64,000 bases of DNA from Cenococcum geophilum 1.58 (Eukaryota; Ascomycota; Dothideomycetes; Gloniales; Gloniaceae). Under the pieces are notes generated by a model, which saw only the letters and a list, made by a program, of their open reading frames with translations, did not search any database and had not been told where the DNA came from. The stretch is taken from NCBI GenBank assembly GCA_001692895.1, contig KV748207.1, positions 434,001-498,000 of the forward strand, read 5' to 3'. Shown here piece by piece: positions 1 through 13,200 of the stretch; position 1 is the stretch's first letter; every line of letters begins with the position of its first letter. Made by a program: the position numbers and the translations under genes.

Positions 1-259
1 TCTATTAGAACACTCCATCTTCTCCTTTTTTCACTAGCTGTTCTATCTAGTTATTAACGTTAATCCTCCTCTCCTCCATAATAACTATTCTGGAATTTGC
101 CTTAGATCCTTACTTGTAAAATTAACTGGAAAAAAAAGCTAAATGCACTATTATAGATTTGAGCTGTTAGTGTTGGCCTAAGTACCATTAGACTTCTTAG
201 TCTTTGTTATATATAGGTGCCCTCTAGACTACAAAATCGCCCTTCTTTATCGTGCTCTT

Positions 260-1795
260 TCTAGGAACAATTAAAAACCGTACTTATAATAGCATATTTA
301 GATCTAGCAACACTCTTAAAAGCCTATTAAGCAGCCTAGATAAGGTCTAACGATAAACAACCTAATAAAGAGGCCGGTATAGGCCTGCAAAACCCCTTAT
401 ATCTTAAGCCAACAATTAAAGAAAGGTAGAAAGTAGCTTTAAAGCGTAATATACCTACTAAGGATTAGGTTCGTGCTGTCTTATTCAGCTTATAAATAAA
501 TATACTTCTTCTTACCGTTCCTATTAGCTTTATAGTTAATTATCTTTACGTTAACGGTATTACTATATTTATCGTTAACTTTATTGCCATTATTCCGCTT
601 ACTATAATGCTTAATTACACTACTAAAGAGATTGCGCTCCGCGCCGGTAATATATTAGGTGGTCTTTTAAACGCAACTTTTAGGTACATTTCTCCGCTTC
701 TTATTTGTCCTAATATTATTTAATATTTAGCGCAGAAACACTATTAAATTAATTGTCTCTATTTTAGCCCTAACTAAGGGCTAGATTACTATTGTCAAAA
801 CTTCCTTAATTAGCAGTATACTTTCGAACTTACTTCTTATCCTTAGCATATACTTCTTCTTTAGAGGCATTAACCGGATAGAATAATATTTTAATATAAT
901 AGTAGCAAATACTGTAGCTAGTCTTCTAGCTCTATCCGTTGGCAGTCTAATTATTCCAACCGCCCTCTACTTTACGCTATTAAGTAAGTTTAATAATAGC
1001 TTTAGACCTATAATAGATACTAACCTACGTAGCTATAAGCCTTAATAGCTCTATACTTAATCGGGAGCTTTCCCGCAGAATAGCTATTATCCTCCTAATT
1101 ATATACACTTGCTACCTTATATTTTAATTAAAGTTATATACCGAAATGTGTAATACTCTAAACTAAAGGGCTTTTAAGCGTAAATCCTTTTAAGTTAAGC
1201 AGGATTTAAACGCAGAAAAGGAAGACGACGAGATTAAAATGCCTAAATTAACGATCTAGGGTGCAATTATAACCCTTAGATTCTCTACTGTGTTAGTTAC
1301 CTTTTGTTCTAAGTTTATAGTTAATAGTATTAGTAATGTTATAGTAAGCGGCACTATCTCCACCACTTTTATTAGTCTTATTTTACTCCTAATTATTAGG
1401 AACGCTGCCAAGTATATAATAGCGGTTATAGTAGCTTGCAAGGATAAAATAAGCCTAGTAATTAATATTACTATTAAATCTAGCATACAAATCGCCCTTC
1501 TAGTTCTCCCCTTTATTGTTATACTTAGTTAGACCATAGGCTAGGATTATATAACGCTTTTATTTAATACCTTTCTAATCGCTGTTTTATTTATTACCGT
1601 GCTCCTAGTAAACTATCTTATCTAAAATAGCAAATCTAGTAAGTTTTTCTTTCTATATAGGTAATCCACTCCAACTAATACTAAAATAGACTGGCTTAAA
1701 GGCGTTCTTATTATAGCAATCTATGCTATTATTATAGTTGCCGGCTGGTTTTATCTAAAACAAATTTTAGATCCTCTCTATCCTACTTAGTTTAA
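260..1795 (+). pseudogene. RIP-mutated vacuolar cation/proton exchanger (Vcx1/CAX-like)
   Basis: The family moves Ca2+ (and some other divalent metals) into the vacuole in exchange for protons, using two homologous sodium/calcium-exchanger repeats in about 11 membrane helices. The plus strand shows both repeats. The first, at about 480-980, has EIALRAG followed by GGLLNATF, the alpha-1 signature, then a membrane stretch resembling SSILSNLLL, and later VASLLALSVGSLIIPTA. The second, at about 1290-1610, reads FIVNSISNVIVSGTISTT, then RNAAKYIIAVIVACKDK where active members have a GNAAEH-type motif, so the acidic residue is now Lys. The end near 1740 reads IIIVAGWFYL, as in family C-termini. The frame has many TAA/TAG codons at probable Gln sites and at least one frame change near 780. 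Total length fits a gene of about 400-450 residues. The exact start is uncertain. Clearly nonfunctional here; family call fairly sure. Confidence 0.8.
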
Positions 1796-4700
1796 GCCTT
1801 TAATTACTATCTTACTCCTCTATTAGTGTTAACCAGTTTCTATTACCTAGAGCTAAATAGTATTTTTATAAGCTGTGTGCATAGCTTTCTAGCAAACCCT
1901 AGGCTGATCTTTTTATATCTGTTAAGCCGTCTAGGTTAGCTAGAATGTTGCTTTCTTTTATCTTCTCTTAAAAAAAAAAATTTTCTTTAAGTCGTTGCAA
2001 AGTTTATAGGGGTCTTTATACGCACTAGTATCCCTTAACCCGTTAGTAGAGGGAAGGCCTATACGCGAACACTAATAAGCACGGCCACCAAATCCTATTA
2101 ATTTAATTGGTAGACTCTTATTGATAACCTACGTGCCTAAGTTAACGGGTTAAGGTCGAATAAGCTGGGTAATCGTGCGAGCTAGTCCGCCTATAAGCTA
2201 CTCTATATACTTTCTCTATGTAATCCCTTCCCGGAGATACCAAGACTGCTACCTAGTTACGCAGCTACAGATGGCGACTTATATAGTTCGCTCACCCATA
2301 TAAAGTTAAATGGCTACGTAGAACTCGCCGCCGTACACCCACTCCTAATTTCACCCCCAAAGAGCCTGCCCCTCCTCGCCGTAGCTGGGATTGACGTAAC
2401 TGTAATTTGCGACGGTACTTTGGGGTATATATCCTCGTCTAAAACTCGTTTTAAGGCCTTCTTAAGATCCTAGGAGCTTAAATACATCCCTCTAATTGGC
2501 GCTCTACTAAAGTAGACATAGTCTTAGTTACTAATGAAGGTAAAGACCGAGCGCTTAAAAATACTAGTTTCCGAATCGGATATATTATAGAGGCTATGCA
2601 AATCTCTAATAGAATTAACTTGTGGCCCTTTATTAGGTCTATTTATTGTCTATAATGCCTAAAGTGTTCCCTTATTAGTTAATAAGGAGGGCATGTCTTT
2701 AGTAGCTAAAGGTAATAAAGGCAAGTATAGGAGAGTATTGGTTAAGGGTAGAAATATAATACTAGGAGTAAAGGATAGAGGATAGAGGAAGGATGCATAA
2801 TAGAGGCGCGTTAGAGGCTAGTAGGTAGAAAAGACGTGGCTTAGTAGACCGAGGTTTATCTAAGACTACTAACTGCTTTAAAGGAAAAGTTCTATCCTGC
2901 ACTAGTTAAGAAGACGCTAGTATATTTTAACTAGGTTAAAGAGGGTAGGCTAATAAAGGCTAATTCTAAGATATCCAGATCAGAAAGTGACGAGTCTTTT
3001 TATTTAGTTTGATTTGGTTTTATTCTTACGCCATAGGGTGCTAAGAAGGGCTATAGGCTTACTAAGCTAATCTAATCTAATCGGAATAACTCTACGTTTT
3101 ATAATAAGTCTTTTCTTTATAGAGGACTAAATAAGTTATGGGCTGGCTGACTTATTGCTGCTAAGTATATAAAGGTGGAGAACTTATAAGCTTACTGTAA
3201 GCGAGTCTCTTAACTTCAATCCAATATGCAAAAACTTGTCCATATACGCAAACAATAACAAGATATTCTTAATATAGAAGCAACTAGATAGAAATAAAAC
3301 ACCAAGCTAAGGAAATCCTAATTAACGCCTTAATTCTTAATGCCGAAAGACAAGAATATAATTGCAAAAATCTTCCTTATAAGAAATTTCTTATACCTTA
3401 GACCTCTTAGGATCTCTATCTACAGTAGGATTCACCTTTCTCTTGCGTACCCTTCTCCTTAATATCTCTTCTAATAAATCCTCTAATGCCTTTCCTAGTT
3501 AATCTCCTTACTTGTACGGTTTGCTCCTCTTAGCTATCTCTATTATAATATCTTTAAGTAGTTTATATACCTCAGCATAATAGCGAAAGAGATGGGGATT
3601 CTCAGCATAGTATAATACAAGTTTATTTGGTGGTATGTCTACGGCTAAAACCTAGGTAGGATACTAGTATATTACTGCGATAGGGCCGAACGTAGATATA
3701 AATGATTTATAACTAGGGCTTCGGAGATGTCTTAAGTCCTTTATTATAAAACAAGAAGGCAACTATAAGACGAGATACTTTAGTTATCTACGCGAAATCA
3801 TAGCATCGGAAATCGTTAATATTTTAGATGGGGAAGATGTAACTCTAAGAAACGTTATAAGATTAGCTAAGCTATTCCCTGCTTACTTATTAGTATTACT
3901 AAATAAATATAAATGTTTTATAAACATACCTAGAGGCACCGGCAAACCTTTAATATGAACCTCTTTTAGTTAAGGTAAGTCTGTTTTAGCCTCGCTATGG
4001 CTCTCTATTAGCTTAGGTAAGACTATCTTAGTTTTACTATAGCCTTTTAGGCTCTTAAGGTAATTGGCGTATATTTCCGTATCTTCTTATATATTACCCT
4101 CCATATTGTTGTCGATTTTATAAGAGTTGACCCTATTAGGTATTTAAGTAGGCGTATAAGGTATCTGTTTCTGCATAGGGTCGGAAAGCTATAATTATTT
4201 CTTTTCCCTGCTGGCAAATGCTATGTCTTTATTATTAATGCGATTTTAGGATAATTTAAGGGTTCTAGCAAGTTAACGAATAGGTATATTATCTTTAGGG
4301 CAATAGTATATTGTAATATTTTCATAAGTACTAATTAAGGACCTATAGGTTATATTAGCAACGTATTTAAGCTTAGTTAAGGTAATATATATAATGTTTG
4401 GTATTCTTATAAGGATAGTAAGGGATATATAGTTAAGAGATCAAATTTAGAGGTAAGTCGAATTAATAGCATATAAAAATTAGGAGTATGACGTTTATAT
4501 TCCATTTCTTTCCTAGGGCGGAGTTAGGACAGAAGGCAGAAGGGAAAGGCGAAGTATACTAGCCGCCCTTTTCCACTTTATGTAGTGTCTATAGTACAAT
4601 ATTTAGTAGCTGTAATTACTCTTAGCTTATATATCGTCTACGCCTAAGACTATAGGCGCCTAAAGTGATCTATAAGTAAAGCATTAAGTGAGGCATTATT

Positions 4701-4860
4701 AGGGATAGCTATTAGCTAAGCTATTACTGAATTTAAACGGCTGATAATTCCTAATAGACGCTGTATACCTTAGTAGGGTTCAGAGGCGTTTGTATAAAGT
4801 TGTAAACTAGAATTAGAAGTTAACAATGACCCCTAATAACGCCTCTTTTAGCAGGAATAG
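1796..4860. other. Decayed intergenic DNA, no gene recognised
   Basis: Both strands are dense with stops and I recognise no family. About 2220-2460 is less mutated than its surroundings, with more CA/TG dinucleotides, and gives a short open plus-strand stretch (including LNGYVELAAVHPLLISPP) that I cannot name. Around 2940-3210 a second plus-strand stretch (LTKLI, then NNSTFYNKSFLYRGLNKLWAG) looks like degraded coding sequence of unknown origin. Confidence 0.4.
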
Positions 4861-5488
4861 TATTATATAATCTACTTCCGACGCCTATCTTTCCTGGGGC
4901 AAGATACTACCTAAGTAATACACTTATCCTAGCCAGTCAATCTTATATATTGACCCCCTATCTGTGGTAAAGGAGCTATTAGTGCCTATAGGGTGGTTTA
5001 ATTAGTATTCTGGCTAAGCCTTTTATAAGCGCTCCGCCTTATACGGGCAGTAATTAACTCCTATTAATCTGCCTTGCGTTAGGGGAGATCTTTTACTTAA
5101 GGCGCTAAGCAGCCAGTACTTAGAGGTCTATAGACATATTTTATATCCCAACAGTATTAACTATAACTCCTTAAGTAGTATCCTGCAACCCTTAAGTACC
5201 TATAAGTATACTATCCCTAAATTGCTAGCTACTAGGCAGGCATTTATAGATAGAGAAACTGACTTTAGAGATAACGATAGCGACCTAGAGGCGTGGACTA
5301 GTTGCGAAAGTGACTTTAGTAATGAGGATTAAGAATAAAACGCAGAGACATTATACGGCAAAGAAAATAGTTTCAGTACTAAAGATCAAAAAATAGGGAT
5401 AGACGGTGGTGAAGAGGTGTTAAGCGACGAGGCTATATAGGCGACGGTTAAATACGGCGGCCTTGACTTTATAGTCTTAAATTTATAA
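4860..5488 (+). pseudogene. Degraded gene of unknown function with acidic C-terminal tail
   Basis: One plus-strand frame can be followed for about 200 codons, interrupted only by codons that RIP would make from Gln, Arg or Trp. It includes DPLSVVKELLVPIGWFN, then SSQYLEVYRHILYPNSINYN, then LQPLSTYKYTIPKLLATRQ, and ends in an acidic, Ser-rich tail containing DNDSDLEAWTSCESDFSNED before a TAA at 5486-5488. I do not recognise the family. The consistent hydrophobic pattern followed by an acidic tail argues for former coding sequence rather than chance. The start is not visible; coding sequence probably began further upstream. It lies just before a minisatellite and has no clear partner genes. Confidence 0.45.
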
Positions 5489-6179
5489 GTAAAGGATAAA
5501 AATGTAAAGAAGAGTTCTAATAAAAGCTGGTAAAAGGGTTAAAACTTTAGCCTCTTTTTATTTAGCCTATCGCGAAACAAAATGATATTTTACTATTCCC
5601 ACTAGAGTCTCTGCCCGCTTAACTTATAGCGAGCTATAAAGTATTCGCGATAATCTATGCTTCCACTTAAATGAATTTATTTATTACCTTAAAAGCGATA
5701 ATAGAAGGTAAATCTATGCTAATAACCTAGGATTTTTTAAATTTCTTATGGGCCTAGGACGTATGCCATATTAGCAAGTATTAGTTATGTTTAAGACTAC
5801 GGCACTTATAGATTTATATCTTAAGGATATAAACATATTTTTTTATAGTATTTTCTTTCTATTTAAATCATTTCTCTACTTATAGTACCTAGCGGTTATT
5901 TATCTATTCCAGTATAGTAGGGAGGGGTAGTTGGGTTACGCGAGGGGGCTTAGACTTATAGCTACGCTTATAGGGCTGTTTATATAGGAACTTCTCCAAG
6001 TATATATAAGGGGGGTGCGAGTCATTACAAAGTCTATATATATGGGAACTTCTTTAATGTTTTTAGATCTTAGACTTATATATTTCCTTTTTTTATAATT
6101 TTGGTATTTTCTTAATATTTGCTTCCCATTTATATGCTAGGCGTTAATAGAGGGTGTTAGGTCAGATCACCCTACTTAT
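5489..6179. other. Decayed AT-rich DNA, nothing recognised
   Basis: No open frame or repeat family is recognisable. Around 5930-6060 there are short G-rich runs and two partly similar phrases (ggaacttctccaag near 5988 and gggaacttctttaatg near 6046) about 58 bp apart, possibly a degraded direct repeat. Confidence 0.35.
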
Positions 6180-6625
6180 ATAAATACTCTGCTTACACGA
6201 TCACTCTGCTTATACAATCACTCTACTCGTACGATCGCCTAGCTCGCACGATTACCTAGTTTGCACGATCACCTAGTTCGTACAATCACCTAGCTCGCAC
6301 GATTACCCAGCTCGCATAATTACCTAGCTCGCATAATCGCCTAGCTCGCATAATCGCCTAGTTCGCACGATCGCCCAGCTTGTATAATTGCCTAGCTTGT
6401 AGGATTGCCTAGCTCCTATAAGCACTATACTCGCACGATTACCTAGCTTATAAAATCGGCCAGCTCCCACGAGCATCCAGCTCGCACGATTATCCAGTTC
6501 GCACAATTACCTAGCTTATAGGATTGCCCAGCTCCCACGAGCACTATGCTCGCACGATTACCTAGCTTATAAAATCGGCCAGTTCCTATAAGCATCTAGC
6601 TCGCACGATTAAAGCCGAAGTTATT
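6180..6625. repeat. 17-bp minisatellite with higher-order repeat
   Basis: About 25 tandem copies of a 17-bp unit, roughly ACCTAGCTCGCACGATT, differing mainly by C/T and G/A transitions. From about 6390 a longer composite unit is superimposed: blocks containing CTCCYAYRAGCA and CTTATAAAATCGGCCAG recur at a spacing of about 120 bp. Apparent open frames across it are by-products of a period without stop codons. A related smaller block follows at 6680-6790. Confidence 0.85.
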
Positions 6626-6679
6626 AAACCTATTAATACCTAGTTTGCACGCTAGGCATTAATTAAAGGGCGCTAGGTT

Positions 6680-6790
6680 AGATTACCCTACTTATACGAT
6701 TACCTACCTCGTAGGATCCCCCAGCTCCTATAAGCCCCCAGCTCCTATAACCTCCTAACTTATAGGACCGAAGCTATAGCTACTAAATCC
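6680..6790. repeat. Outlying block of the same minisatellite
   Basis: Copies of the same family (cccagctcctataag-type units, about 17 bp) reappear after a 50-bp gap that itself resembles sequence at about 6120-6170 (taggcgttaatagagggtgttaggtcaga-like versus taggcattaattaaagggcgctaggtta-like). This suggests that the array and its left flank were duplicated together. Confidence 0.6.
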
Positions 6791-6829
6791 GTTAAGATCC
6801 TAGCTGTATATTTAGAGGGCGCTACGCCT

Positions 6830-8280
6830 AACTACTTAGCTTACTCTTTTTATAGAATCCTTTAATTAATTAATAGTACTTAAAGGAAATCGTTACGGAG
6901 GAAGTAAGGAATAATGGTTAGAGTAGTAAAACATGGATATAAGAGCATTTATAAGCGCGTATTAAATTTATCCTCTAATAGCTAGCACTATTTAATTTTG
7001 ATTTAATAAACTATGCCGAATATATAGTACTTTCTAACTTTAAGACTAAAGATAAACCATAACCAGATCCTTATTGCTACTACCCCTCTTATTTATAGCT
7101 CCCGGTATTAGTGTTATAGCTACCTTTTTTAATAAAACTTATATTTGCACTTAGAACAATAAAGGTGCGTATATTTGTAAACTTTAATAGGTCCTTTAAT
7201 AGGTCCGTGTCTAGCTTAATATTAACACTCTCTTACTGTTAGCAGTGCTATACAAATATAAGCAGGTATGCTTATATAGTACTAAGTTTTTATATCTAAC
7301 ATATCTAACTCTTTATACGGTATGCCTATAACGTACTAAGTTATTATATCCGACTCTATATTTGGCTCTTTTTCCGTTTCTATTAAACATTCCTTATAGG
7401 CTTCGTGTTTACATATATACGTTATTCCACGTTTTAGCGGACTATCTCCGTAGGAACACTAACAGCGGTTATAATAAGCTTAACAATTAAAAAGGCTAGA
7501 CTTACATAATACTAGACTAGATAGCTGGATACGGGAGGCTAGGAGTGGCTAGCCTCTGTAACTTCCGTTACGAGAAACCTATATAGCCTATATCAGCACT
7601 ATTAAAATAGTAATAGTGGTCGAGGCCTATATAGGTTTAGACTATACGTATATTAAATGCCTATAATCAAAACACCTTTCCTTAATTGCAAGTCCAACTC
7701 CGTTATAACTATGCTATACCTTTTATTAGACCATTTAATATTATTATAGAAGGATACATACGCAAATCTAACGTTGCTGCTACGACTAAAATTGTTATTA
7801 TAGGGCCTGTGGAATTATCTAATAGCAAAACTTATAATATGTAATTTATAACTTTTAGGGTAATCTTTTTAGGTAAATTTAACAAGCGTGTTTTTTTCCT
7901 AGTTAGATCCGGTACTAAGATTAAGCTTTTTAAGTTGCTCTAATAGTTGCGTGTATTTCTCCATGCTAGATATTCCTCGCTAGGATTAAGAATAGGAAGG
8001 TTAAAAGTTTAGAATTTATAGGTAGATATACAGGGCAGCCTAAAAGGCAGAAGTCTCGGCATATTATATAAACTTTTATATTTGGCAGGCCGTATATTAT
8101 TTATAGCTACTAACACAGAGATCTATAAAGCGTACTATGCTCGCTATAAGGCGTACTAGCTATCTATAAGGCGTATATGCTATTTATAAAGCGTATATGC
8201 TAGCTTTTAACCCCCTCCGTTCCGTTTACATTATCCGCCGCTATCTATATTTTGTAGTATAATCCACGTCAGTTAAGCAA
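6830..8280. other. Decayed intergenic DNA
   Basis: Heavily RIP-mutated on both strands with no gene recognised. Short direct repeats occur at about 8120-8200, where a phrase like ctataaggcgtactagctat recurs three to four times with changes. Confidence 0.35.
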
Positions 8281-8284
8281 CTTA

Positions 8285-10260
8285 GTATAACTTCCCCTTT
8301 CTTTTATCTCTCCTTTTTTTAAGAAAATAATTTTATCGGCACCCTTAACTATACTAAGACGATAAGCAATAGTTAAAATTATTTAACCTTTCCCCCGACT
8401 TTTAAGCGATTCGCGAATCGATTTCTCCGTTATATTATTTATAGCAGATGTGGCTTCGTTAAGAAGCAAAATCTTTAGATTTTTAAGAAAGGCCCTCGCA
8501 ATGGAAACGCGTTGACGCTTACCGCCTAAGAGTTTAATACCTCCTTCCCTAACTACTATGTTATATCTAATATTATAACGTATAATCCGTTTATATATAA
8601 AAGCGGCTTTATAGCTTTCTATAATTTTAATATTATTAGTATAGAGCCCGTACGATGCAATTTCCCTAATTAACTTATTTAGTATTTTAAGGTTTTAGGG
8701 TATAACTGCAATATTTTCTCGCAGACTTCTTAGTGTGACGTCACTAATATTTTGGCCGTTGATTTTAATGCTCCCTTCACTAGGGTTAATAAACCGCTTT
8801 AGAAGATTAAGAAGTATAGACTTGCTGCTTTTAGTTAGTCCAATAAGTATAATAGTCTTTCCGCCCTTAACTATAAAACTAATCTTCTTTACTACTGGCT
8901 CGTCGGCGTAAGAAAATAAGACGTTATTAAATTTAACGCGGCTAGCAGTAACCTCAAGGTATATTACTCCTTCTTTGTTAACAATAGATGGCTTAGTTTA
9001 AAGAAGTTTGGAAAAGCGTTCCCCTATACTAAGGCAGCCTATTAGCATATCGTACGTTTGTATAAGATAGCCTATAAACGTAAATATATTTTACTAGAAA
9101 CCGATTAAAATAAACAAGCCGCCTACACTTGCGGTATCCTACGTAAGGCGAATAAGTAAGACTAGTACTGAGATTGCTAGGCTAATTGCTTTTAATCCCT
9201 CCCTAAACAGACTAGTAAAAAGTTATAAACACTTTATTTATAATCCTAGTTTGTTACTATCTATTAACATAGAGGAATATCCGCGCCACTCTTGATCTTA
9301 ATAATTAGCTGTTTTTACTAGATCCTAGTATATAACTATGTCGTACTTAATCTGGCCCTCCTTATACCTATTTATACTATAGTCTTAATGCATTTAAAAA
9401 AGCTTAGGATTTTAACGAGCTTAGTCTAGATATAAATGACGATTACGCCTATTATAATAAGTCCTATATATGCATTGATAAAGTGCGAGAAATAAACTAC
9501 AAAGGTGATGACGTTAATTGCGAAAGGTATTAAATCGAGGATTAGACTCTCCGTAAGATGGATATACTATTCTCCTAAGACTATAACCTTTAAGACTTCC
9601 CTAGAGCTATTATTGCTATAGAAGTCTAGTAAAAGTGTTATAACGTGTCTTAAGGCGTGCTCTTTTAGGTTACGTATTAAACATTCTATAACGTGCCCCT
9701 TTATATACGAGTTAAACCGGTTTAGAACGAAGGTAAGTAGCGCCATTACCTATAAGATAAATTCTCGAACAGGAATGGAACCTTTAGTAGTTAGTTAATA
9801 TAACTTAGAAAGGACAAGAATATAGACCAGATCTATCTATAGTAGTATCTATAAGTGCACCCGTTTATATTAATGGCAATATCACCAGTGGCCTAGCTAA
9901 GATTTGTAGAATACCCACTAGGCAAAGCAACGACCATATTTTTGAGTCCTTTAGCCGTAGGTACGGTATAACTACTAAGAGATCCTCCAAATAATCCCGC
10001 TAGCTTTTAATGTCACTAGCTTAAGGCTGCTTAAGTAGCGGTTCCGCTTCGCTTACTAGGTAAGGTGTTCTATATAAAATAGAGAGCCTAACCAATAGAA
10101 ATATCCTTAAAATTGGTATTGTAAGGCGTACAACTTAATAGATGTTAATTAATTAGCTAACGGTAAAGATGATAAAACGGGCGACTTTAAGGATATAGGT
10201 AATTAGGCAAGAGCCAAAATAAAAATGCCTTAGGTGAATTAATTTAAGTTAAAAAAGGAT
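8285..10260 (-). pseudogene. RIP-mutated half-size ABC transporter (HMT1/ATM1-like)
   Basis: Half transporters of this type have one membrane domain followed by one ATPase domain. The HMT1 branch exports thiol- or phytochelatin-bound heavy metals into vacuoles. On the minus strand the ATPase domain reads, in order: VKKISFIVKGGKTIILIG and a Walker A now GLTKSSKS (about 8830), SEGSIKINGQNISDVTLRSL (about 8750), signature region IKLLGGKRQRVSIARAF (about 8520), Walker B with NEATSA where DEATSA is expected, and a switch-like LTIAYRLSIVKGADKIIF (about 8340). Upstream, about 9050-9800, lies a membrane domain including FIINAYIGLIIIG-like hydrophobic stretches. The GVKLSGGELQRVAIAR-type signature context favours the HMT1/ATM1 branch over multidrug full transporters. 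Stops at Gln codons and D-to-N and G-to-S changes fit RIP. The N-terminal extension typical of HMT1 was not delimited. Confidence 0.75.
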
Positions 10261-13200
10261 CTAAATAGTACTCTATATAAGTATTGAACTTTCTATAAAG
10301 ACCTAAACGTCTAGTTAGTATAGAACTATAATTCTATATAGGGACGTTATATATATGCGTATAGAGTAATTTGCTAGTATATAGCCTAGAGAATACCTTT
10401 TATACCCTAGCCATTATTAGATATGCTTATAGTTGCAGAATTTAGATACTTATATAGCTGGCTACAATTTTTACCACCATCTATGATATATAAGTTAGCC
10501 GCTTCCTATATATAACTAGTAATAACTACGATCTTATAGATTACACGGTACAGGAAAGGAAAGAAATAACTAAAAGGACGGAATAGATATAGTTAATAGT
10601 CTTAAATAGCTGTATAATTTGTGGTTTTATAGAATAAGATATATTTACTATAATAATTTTTAAGCAAGACAGCCTACTAGACCTTTTATACCTAGTCTCC
10701 CCCAAATAGCTAAAGAACTAAAAATGAGGTAGAATTGTCACTAAAACCTAATATTAGATTAGGGCCTAGATACCGGACAAGAACGTATATAGAGCGAAAT
10801 TATCCAACGGATAGGGACTAGGATAATAGCAACTCTTAGTTAGTATCTAGTAGAGCGTAGGTATATATAGCAGATTCTATATACGCTAGGGGAGTTTAGA
10901 TAAGGTGGATAAAAAAGGGCTATATGGCAAACTAGTATTAAGTAGTATTAATCTAACGCTTTAGGATAGAATCCCCCTTCCACTAAATACCCGCTTTATA
11001 TTGGTTCTTCGCCCGCCTTATATATCCTTATCCCGGCTATTTATTACTTATTCCCTCTCCTTATAGGGTTCTAAGGTAGCTTACGCGGTATTTTAGGTTT
11101 AATACTTAATTAGTTTATAAAATCCTAAGGCCTATCTAGTATCTCGGGTTAACTATTTAATTGGCTTACCTCTTATTACGCTAAAACTTAAATAAGTATT
11201 TGTATTAACTATTTATAACTAAAACTGACTAGATGGAATTATGCCCTAAAATTATGCCCTAGGGAAATTGCTCTTAACAGCCTATAATATACGCTACTGA
11301 AAAACCTTATTATATATTGGGGACATGTTCGCTTCCTATAGCCCGTCCGCTATATAAGTTTAAACCTCCTTTTAGATAGGTAGAGGAACCTATATCTAAG
11401 AATTATAGGTTTTAGTAAGATCCTTAGCTTTTTTACGCAATAAGTACTACCTAACGTTAACTGATACTTTATAGTGCGTATAATATATAGCTTACTAAGA
11501 AGTATTTCCATTTATCATCTGTATATCCTGCAATAGTACGTGCGTCTTAGCTAGACTTATAAGACATAGTGGTATTAAAACGGAAGATTAGGACGATATA
11601 ATATGACTTAAGCAGGGTTGTAAGATAAAGACCTAATCGTTCCGACTAATTATATCGCTCCAACCATTCTAACTATTTTAACCATTCTAACTATTCTAAC
11701 CGGTACAACCCGCTTACCGTCTCTGGACGCCACCAATAAAGCCTTAAATTAGTATAAAAATCCCACCCCTAGTAACTGTCGCCTTAATACGTCTTCCTAT
11801 ATCCCTAATACTTGCAGATAAAGAAGAACCAAGCTGCATAAGTTAAGATGCCGATTATAGCCCCATAATAATACGAGCGTTAAATTCAGCTTGATTAATT
11901 AGCTGATTTTTATTAATAACGGTTAGACGTGAATTTACGGTTAAGGAATAAGTGCGGTTTTATAAAATGCTCTTAACTAATTACAAACGCCATAAACACT
12001 ATAATAGATACCACCCTAGCTTAAGTACGGCGTAAAGAGGCGGATACTTAAACGGCTTTAAATATCGGGGTTTCTATCTCTAATCCCGTCACTTTCCTGC
12101 AATTTATAGTTCTAAAAACCTATATATTCCGATAAAGATATTACTATAAACACTGTAACGCACACCCACTACCTTATATTAGAGGATTTCTTTAGAGGTT
12201 AGATAATTTACTTATTAAGAAGTAATAATCCGTCTAAAACAAGATAAGGAGAATTAAACTTGCTATAGCTAAAAAAAAGCTAATAATTGCACTAAGTATA
12301 ATTATCCGCGATGCTTTATTTAACTAGATTTGTTTTACTATAACCCAGAAAGATATATTATAGCCTAGACGCGTACGCCACTCCCACTCTATACAATAAC
12401 GTTACTAGTACAATTCCCCCTTAATGCACGAGCGCTGCAATTTTAAGAATTTTAGACGTATATATATAAACTCATATTATAGTGTAAGTAGATTTATTTA
12501 AAGACTGGAGGATTAATTTTAATTATATACTGAAATCTTAAATCTAAGCTAGATATAAATGACTACTATTAAAGGCCTATAGTATTAATAGGTTAATATA
12601 GCTTCTATAAAAGAGCATTCTATACGCCTTTCTCTTTAATATAGTCTTATAAGTCTTAGAGATTCGCCTAGATTATAGTCTGTAATTTAATTAGAATAAA
12701 TACTGTATAGGAGATATTAAATATACTTAGACTAGTAATACGTTAAAGCGATTATATATTACCTTAGAGAAAGTAGATGTATAGATAATATCCTATACTT
12801 TTTGCTCTCTAGTTCTTCTATAAAGAAGACTAAGGAAATCCCGTAAAGACTTAAAGAACAATTAAATTATGCTATAAGAGAATAACTTCGCAGTCCCCTT
12901 ATCTATATAAGTGCTGAGAATTTCACTTAATATTATATAATTAAGTGTTCGGGGGACCTGTTGGTATATATATATAGGATCTACTGGACCCCTTTACTGG
13001 TTATTTAGGCCCGTAGTGATTTGCTTAGATAATAGACTGGTGCCAAAATGCTTGGAATTGTCCAACTTAAAAGGTATTGTTTCCTGGCTTTATAAGCTCT
13101 CTATAGGACTAATCTTAATAATAGAAGACGCCTTTTTTAGATCCACCTTAACAAATTGCAGGGTATTCGCTCGTTGATAAAGCTTAGTAATTAATACACT

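Noticed and set aside
1256-1486. Minus-strand open frame opposite the exchanger
   Set aside because: It overlaps the second exchanger repeat on the plus strand and is hydrophobic only because it mirrors membrane-helix codons.
6180-6625. CRISPR-like array
   Set aside because: Units are contiguous 17-bp repeats without unique spacers and the context is fungal; it is a minisatellite.
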